Shown here: positions 51,530 to 60,920 of the stretch, piece after piece
How the letters are laid out: each line of letters opens with the position of its first letter
Position numbering within the stretch: the stretch's first letter is position 1
Made by a program: the position numbers and the translations under genes
Origin: CAIVAT01 sp964473485
GTDB taxonomy: Bacteria; Bacteroidota; Bacteroidia; Bacteroidales; FEN-979
NCBI GenBank assembly: GCA_964473485.1
Contig: CAYYPH010000001.1
Span: 310,001-374,000, forward strand
Reading direction: 5' to 3'
Length of the DNA stretch: 64,000 nucleotides
The notes under the pieces: model-generated
Seen by the model: the letters and a program-made list of their open reading frames with translations, nothing else
What the model was told of the DNA's origin: nothing
The model's database searches: none

Positions 51530-52330
51530 ATGGTGATGGAACGCGTTAAACTCGAAGTACCTGTGATGGCCACACTGTTTGCCCGGGGAGAACGGCCCGA
51601 ATATCTCTTCTGGGTAGGTTGTGCCGGTGCATTTGACGAAAGGTATAAAAAAGTGACCCAGGCATTTGCAAAAATTCTCTCGTACCTCGGAGTCAGTTAT
51701 GCCGTTTTAGGCAAGGAGGAGAGCTGTACAGGCGATCCGGCAAGGAGAGCCGGCAACGAGATGCTTTACCAGATGCAGGCGCTTCAGAACATCGAGATAT
51801 TCAAAGGGTATGAAGTGAAAAAGATCCTGACGATCTGTCCGCATTGTTACAATATTTTCAAAAATGAGTACCCGGACCTTGGCGGAAATTATGAGGTCAT
51901 AAACTACCTTCAGTTCATCGACCAGATGATTGACCAGGGCAAACTGCCCATCGACCGATCCATTTTCAGAGATGAAAGAATCACGTACCACGATCCGTGC
52001 TACCTTGGCCGGGCCAACGATATTTATGCAGAACCCAGGTCAATACTGAAAAAACTCACAGGAGTGTTTGTTGAAATGGGTCGCAACCGCAGTTTTGCCT
52101 TGTGCTGCGGCGCCGGGGGGGGCCAGATGTTCAAAGAGGCTGAAAAGGGCAACGGCGAAGTGTTCATTGAACGTACCGAAGAGGCGCTTCGCACGGAGGC
52201 GACCGTCATTGCGACGGCCTGTCCTTTTTGCATGACCATGATCACAGACGGAATCAAGTATAAAAATCGTGAAGAGGAAGTAAAAAATCTTGATATTGCA
52301 GAGTTAATCGTTCAATCATTAAAAATTTAG
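51530..52330 (+). CDS. CCG-domain Fe-S protein (HdrB/GlpC-like partner)
   Basis: The 266-residue protein has two cysteine-rich CCG domains: LFWVGCAGAFDERYKK and later LTICPHCYNIFKNEYPDLGG, then YHDPCYLGRANDIY and LCCGAGGGQMF with TACPFCMTM. These bind noncubane [4Fe-4S] clusters as in HdrB. In EMO proteins these domains form the C-terminal half, so this gene and the previous one together equal one EMO. The open frame begins at TTG 51503; I use the ATG at 51530, 8 bp after the upstream stop. The acyl-CoA dehydrogenase gene starts 16 bp after it. Confidence 0.87.
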   Translation: MVMERVKLEVPVMATLFARGERPEYLFWVGCAGAFDERYKKVTQAFAKILSYLGVSYAVLGKEESCTGDPARRAGNEMLYQMQALQNIEIFKGYEVKKILTICPHCYNIFKNEYPDLGGNYEVINYLQFIDQMIDQGKLPIDRSIFRDERITYHDPCYLGRANDIYAEPRSILKKLTGVFVEMGRNRSFALCCGAGGGQMFKEAEKGNGEVFIERTEEALRTEATVIATACPFCMTMITDGIKYKNREEEVKNLDIAELIVQSLKI

Positions 52331-52346
52331 TTTAATTATCAAGCCC

Positions 52347-54131
52347 ATGGAGCAGAGAAAGACTTTAAAAAGCGGCGAATTCCTTGTTGAAGAGGTCAGT
52401 GCAGCAGATGTTTTCATTCCCGAAGAGTTCAATGAAGAACAACTAATGATTGCACAGACATGCAAGGATTTTCTGGATGCCGAGTTATATCCCAACATCG
52501 ATAAGATCGATTCGCCAGATACAACGCTTATGAAAAGTATCCTGAAGAAAGCCGGCGACCTGGGTTTGATGGGTATTTCGATCCCTGAGGAGTATGGCGG
52601 TTTCGGTCAATCGTTTGTAACTCAAATGCTCGCAGCAGAAACAATCGGTGCAGGTCATTCTTTTTCAGTCGCTTTCATGGCACATACCGGAATTGGTACC
52701 TTGCCCATCATGTACTATGGAAGTGAAGACCAGCGGCAACGGTATGTAACACGCCTTGCAACCGGTGAATTGCTTGGAGCATATTGCCTTACCGAACCCG
52801 GTGCAGGATCCGACGCAAACTCCGGGAAGTCGCAGGCGGTTCTGACGCCCGACGGAAAACACTACATTCTGAATGGCCAGAAGATGTGGATCACCAATGC
52901 AGGGTTTGCCGATACCCAGGTCGTTTTTGCCAAAATAGATAAAGACCGTGTGTTAAGTGCCTTCATCGTCGAGAAAACTTTTCCTGGCGTTGTCGTTAAC
53001 CCTGATGAACATAAAATGGGTATCAAGGGATCATCGACTGCACAGATTTTTTACAACGACGTAAAAGTTCCGGTCGAAAACCTGATAGGGAACAGGGGAG
53101 AGGGCTTCCGGATCGCCCTCAGCATCCTTCACATGGGGCGTATCAAACTGGGAGCCAATGTACTTGGCGCTGCAAAAAAAGCCATCAATGACTCGGTGAA
53201 ATATGCCAACGAAAGAAAACAGTTCGGGGTTCTAATCTCCACCTTTGGTGCCATAAAGCACAAACTGGCTGACCAGGTCATAAAAACCTATGCACTTGAA
53301 TGTGCCATCTATCGCCTGAGCAAAGATATCGACGACCTGATCGAGAAAAACAAAAGCGAAGGAATGGACAAAGGCAAAGCCTCCATCGAAGGGATAAGCC
53401 ATTATGCCGTCGAAGCTGCTATTCTGAAAGTATATGGTTCTGAGGTCCTTGATTTTGTTATTGATGAGGCTGTTCAAATCCATGGCGGCATGGGCTACTC
53501 TGCCGAAATGGCGGTTGAAAGGGGATACCGCGATTCGCGGATAAACCGGATCTTCGAAGGAACCAACGAGATAAATCGTCTTCTCGTGGTTGACACTGCG
53601 ATGAAACGAGCCCTGAAAGGTGATTTTGACCTGTTCGGTAAAGCCAATGAAGTATTGGTGGAAATGCAGAATGATACCACCGGCTCTTCCCATGATCTTG
53701 CCTATTTCGAAAGCAAGCAATCGCAACTGAAAAACTTCAAGAAACTGATCCTCCTGCTTATCGACGGAGCTGTTAAAAAATTCGATAAAAAACTGATATC
53801 GGAACAAGAGGTTATGAATAATCTCACCGATATGATCATGGAGGTCTATCTGGCTGAATCAATGGCTCTTCGGATTCAGAAAAAGGAAATGCTTGCAGGA
53901 GGAACTCCGGCCACACTCTACCGGACCATGCTGGATGTATTCATTTATGAGGCTGCCTGCGTATTCAGGAAATCAGGCCTTGATGCCATCAACTCAATGG
54001 ATGGTGCCGGCAACTGCAGCCTATACACGAAAGCATTGAATCAACTTACAGAAACTCCGGCTATCAACGTGAAGGACCTCCGGCGAACGATTGCCGACAG
54101 GCTGATCGAAGATAACTGTTATACGTTCTGA
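52347..54131 (+). CDS. Acyl-CoA dehydrogenase
   Basis: The 594-residue flavoprotein contains GAYCLTEPGAGSDANS (substrate and FAD contacts), KMWITNAGFAD, and IHGGMGYSAEMAVERGYRDSR followed by RIFEGTNEINR with the catalytic base Glu404. The length exceeds the short-chain ACADs because of a C-terminal helical extension (~460-594), as in the ~600-residue ACADs of Bacteroidota. It oxidises acyl-CoA to 2-enoyl-CoA and donates electrons to the ETF encoded upstream. The substrate chain length is unknown. It ends 12 bp before a bidirectional terminator. Confidence 0.92.
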   Translation: MEQRKTLKSGEFLVEEVSAADVFIPEEFNEEQLMIAQTCKDFLDAELYPNIDKIDSPDTTLMKSILKKAGDLGLMGISIPEEYGGFGQSFVTQMLAAETIGAGHSFSVAFMAHTGIGTLPIMYYGSEDQRQRYVTRLATGELLGAYCLTEPGAGSDANSGKSQAVLTPDGKHYILNGQKMWITNAGFADTQVVFAKIDKDRVLSAFIVEKTFPGVVVNPDEHKMGIKGSSTAQIFYNDVKVPVENLIGNRGEGFRIALSILHMGRIKLGANVLGAAKKAINDSVKYANERKQFGVLISTFGAIKHKLADQVIKTYALECAIYRLSKDIDDLIEKNKSEGMDKGKASIEGISHYAVEAAILKVYGSEVLDFVIDEAVQIHGGMGYSAEMAVERGYRDSRINRIFEGTNEINRLLVVDTAMKRALKGDFDLFGKANEVLVEMQNDTTGSSHDLAYFESKQSQLKNFKKLILLLIDGAVKKFDKKLISEQEVMNNLTDMIMEVYLAESMALRIQKKEMLAGGTPATLYRTMLDVFIYEAACVFRKSGLDAINSMDGAGNCSLYTKALNQLTETPAINVKDLRRTIADRLIEDNCYTF

Positions 54132-54142
54132 AAATTCAGTTA

Positions 54143-54175
54143 GAAAAAGCCCGGAGTTATTCCCCGGGCTTTTTC
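54143..54175. terminator. Bidirectional terminator with the clpC stop codon in its loop
   Basis: Twelve uninterrupted pairs between 54143-54154 and 54164-54175 (an A-run, then GCCCGG on one arm; CCGGGC, then a T-run on the other) enclose a 9-nt loop. A-tract and T-tract flanks make it work on both strands, ending the etf/ACAD operon and clpC. The clpC TAA (54159-54157) lies in the loop, and the last codons of clpC form one arm. Confidence 0.85.
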
Positions 54176-56712
54176 TCTTCAGCGTCAGGTTTGCTAACAC
54201 TTACGATCACTTCATCCTTTTCTTTGTCATAATCGACAATGATCACGTCGTTTTCCGTCAGTTTGGTTCGGATGATCTCCTCCGCCACATTGTCTTCGAC
54301 ATATTTCTGAATGGCACGCTTGAGCGGCCTTGCACCGAATTGCTGATCCCAGCCCTTTTCCGTGATATAGTCTTTTGCCTCGGCAGTGATATTGATCTGA
54401 AAACCAAGATTCCTGATCCTTTCGTACAGCTGCTTAAGTTCAATGTCGATGATCTTGTGAATATCATCACGTTCAAGCGATTCGAAGATGATAACATCAT
54501 CGATCCTGTTGATGAACTCCGGGGCAAAGGCTTTTTTCAAGGCATTCTCAATCACACCGCGTGCATATTCGCCCGACGCAGCCTGCTTGGCAGATGTGGC
54601 AAAACCAACACCCTGGCCGAAATCCTTTAGTTGTCGTGATCCGATGTTTGATGTCATAATCACAATGGTATTTTTAAAATCAACCCGGCGACCGAAACTA
54701 TCGGTAAGAACCCCATCATCAAGCACCTGCAATAAAAGGTGAAATACATCGGGGTGGGCTTTCTCGATTTCATCCAGCAAAACGATGGCATAAGGCCGCC
54801 GCCTGATCTTCTCAGTGAGTTGCCCACCTTCTTCATAACCTACATAACCCGGGGGCGCCCCAATCAGTCGTGATACCGCGAATTTTTCCATGTATTCGCT
54901 CATATCAATTCTCACCAGCGCATCCTCTGTATCGAAAAGATAGCGGGCCAGTATCTTGGCCAGGTGAGTCTTGCCAACCCCGGTGGGTCCAAGGAAAATG
55001 AAGGTGCCGATCGGTTTGTTCGGGTCCTTCAGCCCGGCCCTGTTACGCCTGATGGCCTTCACCACCTTCTTGATTGCTTCATTCTGGCCTATTACTGCGT
55101 CTGCAAGCTGGGTCTCCATGTGGATCAACCTTTCGCTCTCATTCTTGGCAATCCGTTGAACTGGTATCCCTGTCATCATGGCAACCACTTCTGCCACATT
55201 GTCCTCACCGACAATTTGCCGGTTAATTTTGGCATTTTCTTCCCACTTTTTCTTCTCCCTTTCCAGGCTGTCCTGCAATTTCCTTTCTGTATCCCTTAGA
55301 TCGGCAGCCTCCTCGAATTTCTGGCTGTTGATGGCTGCCATTTTGCGTTTCCGGGTCTCCTCTATCTGTTCTTCAATCCTAACGATCTCAGCAGGTACAT
55401 TGATGTTCGAAATGTGCACCCGTGCACCGGCCTCATCCAAAGCATCGATGGCCTTATCCGGAAGATAACGGTCGGTAATGTAGCGGTTGGTGAGGGTCAC
55501 ACATGTCCGGATAGCTTCATCAGTATATTTTACGAGGTGATGGTCCTCGTATTTCTCCTTGATATTGTTGAGAATCTCGATGGTTTCTTCAGGTGAGGTC
55601 GGATCCACCAATACCTTCTGGAACCTGCGCTCGAGGGCTCCGTCTTTTTCAATGTATTGCCGGTATTCATCCAGGGTAGTGGCACCGATGCACTGAATGT
55701 CGCCCCTGGCCAGAGCGGGTTTGAACATATTGGAAGCGTCGAGCGACCCGGAGGCGTTTCCTGCCCCTACAATGGTGTGTATTTCATCGATGAAAACAAT
55801 GATATTGGGATTCTTTTCCAATTCGTTGAGTACGGCTTTCATCCTTTCCTCAAACTGTCCGCGGTATTTTGTACCGGCTACCAGCGAGGCAAGGTCGAGC
55901 GAAACCAGCCGTTTGTTGAACAAGGCACGCGACACTTTACGCTGAACGATCCTTAAGGCAAGACCCTCAGCAATGGCAGATTTACCAACACCGGGTTCGC
56001 CGATCAGGATGGGATTGTTTTTCTTTCTCCTGCTGAGAATCTGGGCAATGCGCTGAAGTTCGGTCTCCCGGCCAACAATTGGATCCAGCCGACCCTCCTC
56101 TGCCGCCTTGGTGATGTCTCGGCCAAAGTTGTCGAGCACCGGAGTTTTCGACTTTGAGTCCTGCGGTTTTTTCTGACTACCACCGGTATATCCCTTGCCT
56201 CCTTCATCCGATTCCTCATCATCCTCGTCCTTGGGCAGGATATCCTGGGGCTCAAATCTGGGAGCATCATTGCTGCTGGCCAGGATGGCTTTCAATTCAT
56301 CCCTGACCGAATTATATGTTACACCATAAGCTGCAAGGGTCTTTGTAACCAGGTTGTTCTCATCCTTAAGGATCGCCATCAGCAAATGCTCTGTACCGAT
56401 CAGTTCACTGTTGAAAAGCTTCGCTTCAAGGTAGGTGATCTTCAGGGCCCTTTCCGCCTGCTTGATCAGTGGAAAATTATCCGCCCCCGGCACCTTCTCC
56501 TTATGACTTGCAACAGCCATCTCAAGTTTTTTCCGAACCTCCTGCAGATCTACTCCAATGATACGTAAAATCCTGACTGCAAGACCTTCACCTTCACGGA
56601 TTATACCTAAAAGAAGATGCTCCAGCCCTATGTAATCATTGCCCAACCGGTGCGCTTCCTCCCGACTATAGATTAAAACGTCTTTGACACGCTGTGAAAA
56701 TTTGGCTTCCAT
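54157..56712 (-). CDS. clpC: ATP-dependent Clp protease ATP-binding subunit ClpC
   Basis: The 851-residue double-AAA+ chaperone has N-terminal Clp_N repeats (EAKFSQRVKDVLIYSREEAHRLGNDYIGLEHLLLGI), first Walker A GEPGVGKS, a middle coiled-coil with the UVR-like KFEEAADLRDTERKLQ, second Walker A GPTGVGKT and GAPPGYVGYEEGGQL. It unfolds substrates for ClpP. The ATG at 56712 is used; the longer frame to 56754 overlaps its promoter. Residues ~155-185 hold an acidic linker. The promoter is TTTG-N21-TATCTTTG on the minus strand. Its adaptor ClpS is encoded 6.8 kb away in this window. Confidence 0.95.
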   Translation of the reverse strand: MEAKFSQRVKDVLIYSREEAHRLGNDYIGLEHLLLGIIREGEGLAVRILRIIGVDLQEVRKKLEMAVASHKEKVPGADNFPLIKQAERALKITYLEAKLFNSELIGTEHLLMAILKDENNLVTKTLAAYGVTYNSVRDELKAILASSNDAPRFEPQDILPKDEDDEESDEGGKGYTGGSQKKPQDSKSKTPVLDNFGRDITKAAEEGRLDPIVGRETELQRIAQILSRRKKNNPILIGEPGVGKSAIAEGLALRIVQRKVSRALFNKRLVSLDLASLVAGTKYRGQFEERMKAVLNELEKNPNIIVFIDEIHTIVGAGNASGSLDASNMFKPALARGDIQCIGATTLDEYRQYIEKDGALERRFQKVLVDPTSPEETIEILNNIKEKYEDHHLVKYTDEAIRTCVTLTNRYITDRYLPDKAIDALDEAGARVHISNINVPAEIVRIEEQIEETRKRKMAAINSQKFEEAADLRDTERKLQDSLEREKKKWEENAKINRQIVGEDNVAEVVAMMTGIPVQRIAKNESERLIHMETQLADAVIGQNEAIKKVVKAIRRNRAGLKDPNKPIGTFIFLGPTGVGKTHLAKILARYLFDTEDALVRIDMSEYMEKFAVSRLIGAPPGYVGYEEGGQLTEKIRRRPYAIVLLDEIEKAHPDVFHLLLQVLDDGVLTDSFGRRVDFKNTIVIMTSNIGSRQLKDFGQGVGFATSAKQAASGEYARGVIENALKKAFAPEFINRIDDVIIFESLERDDIHKIIDIELKQLYERIRNLGFQINITAEAKDYITEKGWDQQFGARPLKRAIQKYVEDNVAEEIIRTKLTENDVIIVDYDKEKDEVIVSVSKPDAEEKKPGE

Positions 56713-56751
56713 AAAAAAAATATAAGGAGGTAATAACGACAAAAACCGAAC

Positions 56752-56784
56752 CAAAGATATAGCCGTTTTACCCTGTTTGTCAAA
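56752..56784 (-). promoter_or_regulatory. Bacteroidota-type promoter (TTTG-N21-TATCTTTG) for clpC
   Basis: On the minus strand TTTG (56784-56781) is followed after 21 bp by TATCTTTG (56759-56752), a consensus pair. The -7 lies 39 bp before the ATG at 56712, and the longer clpC frame to 56754 starts inside it, so the shorter start is preferred. Confidence 0.7.
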
Positions 56785-56899
56785 AATACAATCCTTATGA
56801 TCAGAAAATTTCTGAAAGCCCTTTATTTATTAACACTTTCATGTTAGTAAGCCATTAAAATAATTCCAGTTCATGCATGGTAATACCAATGAATTTTTG

Positions 56900-56907
56900 T
56901 ACTTTCG
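56900..56907 (+). promoter_or_regulatory. -7-like element TACTTTCG for gyrA
   Basis: One mismatch to TAnnTTTG, 51 bp before the gyrA ATG at 56959, in the divergent region with clpC. No clear -33 match, so this is tentative. Confidence 0.35.
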
Positions 56908-56958
56908 TACCTTGAATGAATGCTTTCTATTTTATTGTAAATAAGCATTTTAAGTAAT

Positions 56959-59487
56959 ATGACCAGTATGGAATCGGGAGAAAAAATCGTTCAGGTAAAC
57001 ATCGAAAACCAAATGAAGACAGCCTACATTGATTATTCGATGTCGGTGATCGTGCAGCGTGCCTTACCTGACGTCAGAGATGGGCTTAAACCGGTTCACA
57101 GGCGCGTGCTTTTTGGAATGTATGAACTGGGTGTCTTATCAAACAGGGCGTATAAGAAATCTGCCAGGATAGTAGGGGAGGTGCTGGGCAAATACCATCC
57201 ACACGGAGATACGTCTGTATACGACGCCATGGTTCGTATGGCACAGGACTGGAGCCTAAGGTACCCGCTTGTCGATGGGCAGGGCAATTTTGGCTCAATG
57301 GACGGTGATAATCCGGCTGCAATGCGATACACTGAAGCCAGACTCCAGAAAATTGCTGAAGAGATGGTTGCCGATATTGAGAAAGAAACGGTTGATTTTC
57401 AGCTGAACTTTGATGATTCATTGAAGGAACCCACCGTTCTGCCATCGCGGATACCCAATTTATTAATTAATGGTGCCTCCGGTATTGCCGTGGGTATGGC
57501 TACCAACATGGCCCCTCACAACCTGAGTGAGGTGGTAGATGGAATTATCGCTTACATTGATAACCGCGAGATTACGATCGCTGAGTTAATGCAATTCATC
57601 AAAGCCCCTGACTTTCCGACCGGCGGAATCATTTATGGGTACGATGGGGTCAGGGATGCATTTGAAACCGGAAGAGGGCGGATCATTCTCAGAAGCGAAA
57701 CAAAGATCGAACAGGACGACCACGGCAGAGAAAAGATTATTGTTACTTCTGTTCCCTACCAGGTTAATAAAGCTGAGATGATCAAAAAGACTGCCGACCT
57801 GGTCAACGAGAAAAAAATTGAAGGCATCTCCGATATTCGCGACGAATCTGACCGCAGTGGCATTCGGATTGTTTATGAACTTAAAAAAGAAGCAATTACA
57901 AATGTTGTCCTAAATAAATTATTCCAGTACACGGCGTTGCAGACATCCTTCAATGTAAACAACATTGCCCTTGTCAAAGGGAGACCGATGATGCTGAACC
58001 TGAAGGACATGATTCACCATTATGTGGACCACAGGCATGAGGTGATTACCCGTCGTACAGCTTTTGAACTTTCTGAGGCTGAGAAAAGAGCCCACATCCT
58101 CGAAGGTTTACTCATTGCACTCGACCATCTGGATGCCGTAATCGCCCTGATCCGGGCTTCCCAGACCCCCGATGAAGCCAGGCAGGGGTTGATGAGCAGT
58201 TTCAGCCTGACTGAGATCCAGGCAAAGGCGATCCTCGACATGAGGTTACAGCGTTTGACCGGTCTTGAAAGGGACAAGATCAGGGAAGAGTATGCAGAAT
58301 TGATGAAACTGATAGAACATCTTCGCAATGTACTGGCCAATGAATGGATGAGGATGGATATCATCAAGAATGAATTGCGCGAGATAAAGGAGAAATTTGG
58401 CGATGAACCCAAATCACAGATTGTATATACTGCATCCGATTTCAGGATTGAAGACACCATTGCTGATGAGAATGTGGTCATAACCATATCGCACCTTGGG
58501 TATATCAAAAGAACACCATTGACCGAATACCGGCGGCAAAACCGAGGGGGCAGGGGAGTGAAAGGCACCGATATCAGGGATGATGACTTCCTTGAACATC
58601 TTTTCGTTGCAACCAACCATAACTACCTGTTACTCTTCACTGAAAAAGGTAAATGTTTTTGGCTCAGGGTTTTTGAGATACCGGAAGGTGGCAAAACCTC
58701 CAAGGGCCGGGCTATCCAAAACCTGGTGAACATTGAAGCCGACGATAAAATCAGGGCGTTCATCAATGTGAAAAACCTGAAGGATGAGGCCTATATAGCT
58801 TCAAATTATATCATTCTTGTCACACGGCGCGGCACAATCAAAAAAACATCCCTGGAAGCCTATTCCCGGCCAAGACAGTCAGGAATTAATGCCATCACGA
58901 TCAACGAAGGAGACCAGTTGCTCGAAGCCCGACTCACCCAGGGAACCGATGAAGTTGTAATGGCTTTAAAATCAGGTCGTGCCATCCGCTTCAACGAACA
59001 AACTGTTCGCCCGATGGGCAGAAATGCAGCAGGTGTCAGGGGAATAACCCTTGCAGGTTCCAAAGACGAAGTGATTGGTATGATCTGTATTCCGCTCGAC
59101 GGTAAATGCGATGTACTTGTCGTTTCTGAAAACGGGTATGGAAAACGGTCCGACCTGGATGACTACAGGATCACGAACAGGGGCGGAAAGGGAGTAAAAA
59201 CCTTAAATATAACCGATAAAACTGGTGCTTTAATTGCCATAAAGGATGTGACTGATAATGATGACCTTATGATCATCAACAAATCGGGCGTTATCATACG
59301 GATGGCCGTCAGCGACCTTCGGGTCATGGGCCGTGCCACCCAGGGTGTACGCCTGATCAAGATCGATGAAGGAGATGCCATTGCCGCTGTTGCCAAAGTT
59401 GATGTTGAAGAGGGAGCCGAAAACGGCAACGGTAACAGTACTGAAAATGGTGAAGAAACAGAATCGCACAGTGAAATTGAAAATTAA
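56959..59487 (+). CDS. gyrA: DNA gyrase subunit A
   Basis: The 842-residue type II topoisomerase subunit begins with YIDYSMSVIVQRALPDVRDG. Its breakage-reunion domain has KYHPHGDTSVYDAMVRMAQ (quinolone-resistance region; Thr85 occupies the Ser83 site and Asp89 the Asp87 site) and AAMRYTEARL with the catalytic Tyr124. The C-terminal pinwheel contains RQNRGGRGVKG, the GyrA box that distinguishes it from ParC. The acidic Glu/Gly/Asn-rich tail (last ~25 residues) is typical. It pairs with GyrB (not in the window) and is divergent from clpC. Confidence 0.95.
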   Translation: MTSMESGEKIVQVNIENQMKTAYIDYSMSVIVQRALPDVRDGLKPVHRRVLFGMYELGVLSNRAYKKSARIVGEVLGKYHPHGDTSVYDAMVRMAQDWSLRYPLVDGQGNFGSMDGDNPAAMRYTEARLQKIAEEMVADIEKETVDFQLNFDDSLKEPTVLPSRIPNLLINGASGIAVGMATNMAPHNLSEVVDGIIAYIDNREITIAELMQFIKAPDFPTGGIIYGYDGVRDAFETGRGRIILRSETKIEQDDHGREKIIVTSVPYQVNKAEMIKKTADLVNEKKIEGISDIRDESDRSGIRIVYELKKEAITNVVLNKLFQYTALQTSFNVNNIALVKGRPMMLNLKDMIHHYVDHRHEVITRRTAFELSEAEKRAHILEGLLIALDHLDAVIALIRASQTPDEARQGLMSSFSLTEIQAKAILDMRLQRLTGLERDKIREEYAELMKLIEHLRNVLANEWMRMDIIKNELREIKEKFGDEPKSQIVYTASDFRIEDTIADENVVITISHLGYIKRTPLTEYRRQNRGGRGVKGTDIRDDDFLEHLFVATNHNYLLLFTEKGKCFWLRVFEIPEGGKTSKGRAIQNLVNIEADDKIRAFINVKNLKDEAYIASNYIILVTRRGTIKKTSLEAYSRPRQSGINAITINEGDQLLEARLTQGTDEVVMALKSGRAIRFNEQTVRPMGRNAAGVRGITLAGSKDEVIGMICIPLDGKCDVLVVSENGYGKRSDLDDYRITNRGGKGVKTLNITDKTGALIAIKDVTDNDDLMIINKSGVIIRMAVSDLRVMGRATQGVRLIKIDEGDAIAAVAKVDVEEGAENGNGNSTENGEETESHSEIEN

Positions 59488-59522
59488 TTATATTGCGATG
59501 TGATTCTTCATTGTGAATTTTT

Positions 59523-59530
59523 TAACTTTG
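59523..59530 (+). promoter_or_regulatory. -7 promoter element TAACTTTG for the TPR protein
   Basis: Exact TAnnTTTG match 47 bp before the ATG at 59577. The -33 position lacks TTTG. Confidence 0.5.
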
Positions 59531-59576
59531 CAGGCAGCAAACCAATTCAATATAAACATATTAACAACCTGAACCA

Positions 59577-60764
59577 ATGAAAAAATTCGCCATTGTTCTG
59601 TTCATGTCTGCGTTTTGTATTGTCGCATTCGGACAGAAGAACGTCCGTCAGTCTGCATCTAATTATCTGAAAGATGGAAAATTAGATAAAGCAGTTGAAG
59701 CCATCAACCAATGTGTGCAAGACGCAAGCACTGCCCAGGATGCCAAGTCATGGTTCCTGCGTGGAAACATCTATCTTGAAATCGCCAACACCCAGAATGA
59801 GAAGTTCAAGTCGCTGGATCCTGACCCGCTGGCCAAAGCGCTGGAATCATATAAAAAAGCTGTTGAATTCGACCCGAAAAAGGAATATTACGATGACATT
59901 GTTGCAAAACTGAACTGGCAGCGTAACAACTTCTACAATATGGCCGTGGATAATTACAATAAGAAATTGTTCAAGGATGCAATGGTCAACTTTACCAAAG
60001 GTGCCGAAGTCATGGAGATGGCCAATGTGGCAGACACCGTTTCACTGCTGAATGCTGCCACCTGTGCATCACTGGCCGGTGAGAATGATGCTTCCCGCGA
60101 CCTGTATCTTAAACTTTTAAAGTTAGACTACAAATCACCGCAGCTATACATCACACTATCAGATATATACAGACAGAACAAGGATCAGGAAAATGCACTG
60201 AAATACATCAAAATGGGGCAGGAAATGTATCCGGATGACCTGAGGATTTTCCTTTCGGAAACAAACATTTATCTTACCTTCAACCAGACTGATAAAGCCT
60301 TATCAAACCTTAAACTGGCATTGACAAAAGATTCAACCAACTCATCGGTCGCTTTTGCCATGGGCACTATTTACGATAATATCTCGACCGATACTACCAA
60401 AACTTCCGCGGTCAGGGAAGAGGCCTTCGTTAATGCCATTGCAGCATACTCAAATGCCATCCGGCTGAATCCTGAATATTTTGATGCCATATATAATCTG
60501 GGTGCGATTTACGTCAATAAGGCTGCCAGTATTGAGGAAATTGCCAATAAATTACCATTGGATGCAACTGCTGAATTCGACAAAATGAAAGGCCAGTCCA
60601 ATGACTATTTAATGAAGGCGCTGCCATACCTTGAAAAGGCGACAGCATTGCAGCCCGAGGATATGAATACATTGATAACCCTGAAACAAATCTATGCCAG
60701 GACCAACCAAAACGATAAGGTGAAGGAGGTCCAGGCGAAAATCAATAGTCTGCAGAATAAATAG
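59577..60764 (+). CDS. Exported tetratricopeptide-repeat protein
   Basis: The 395-residue protein has a signal peptide (FAIVLFMSAFCIVAFGQ) and TPR helices along its length, for example DKALSNLKLALTKDSTNSSVAFAMGTIYDN and AYSNAIRLNPEYFDAIYNLGAIYVNKA. TPR proteins act as scaffolds; a periplasmic or outer-membrane-associated role is likely. No catalytic motif or T9SS tail is present. The gene has its own -7 element and a strong terminator 14 bp after the stop, so it is monocistronic. The partner is unknown. Confidence 0.8.
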   Translation: MKKFAIVLFMSAFCIVAFGQKNVRQSASNYLKDGKLDKAVEAINQCVQDASTAQDAKSWFLRGNIYLEIANTQNEKFKSLDPDPLAKALESYKKAVEFDPKKEYYDDIVAKLNWQRNNFYNMAVDNYNKKLFKDAMVNFTKGAEVMEMANVADTVSLLNAATCASLAGENDASRDLYLKLLKLDYKSPQLYITLSDIYRQNKDQENALKYIKMGQEMYPDDLRIFLSETNIYLTFNQTDKALSNLKLALTKDSTNSSVAFAMGTIYDNISTDTTKTSAVREEAFVNAIAAYSNAIRLNPEYFDAIYNLGAIYVNKAASIEEIANKLPLDATAEFDKMKGQSNDYLMKALPYLEKATALQPEDMNTLITLKQIYARTNQNDKVKEVQAKINSLQNK

Positions 60765-60777
60765 GGGACACAGTCAT

Positions 60778-60824
60778 AATAAACCAGGCATTTCTCTGTT
60801 GCCTGGTTTATTGTTGATTTTTCT
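60778..60824 (+). terminator. Rho-independent terminator after the TPR gene
   Basis: AATAAACCAGGC (60778-60789) and GCCTGGTTTATT (60801-60812) pair perfectly over 12 bp with an 11-nt loop; a T-rich tract follows (GTTGATTTTTCT). The stem is AT-rich at its base on both sides, so it may also work in reverse. Confidence 0.8.
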
Positions 60825-60891
60825 ACTTAACATAATATTAATTATAAGATTTATATATTGATTTTTGACAGCCGCGATTAATAAATATTGC

Positions 60892-60899
60892 TATTTTTG
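60892..60899 (+). promoter_or_regulatory. -7 promoter element TATTTTTG for the SDR gene
   Basis: Exact TAnnTTTG match 21 bp before the ATG at 60921. A TTTG at 60864-60867 lies 24 bp upstream, slightly far. The open frame's first codon at 60888 precedes this element and cannot be used. Confidence 0.55.
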
Positions 60900-60920
60900 C
60901 GCCTTCTCAAAGAAAAGGAA

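Noticed and set aside
50200..52330. Frameshift splitting one EMO gene
   Set aside because: The upstream gene ends naturally, the CCG gene has its own ATG 8 bp later and both halves are complete; split forms are known in this phylum.
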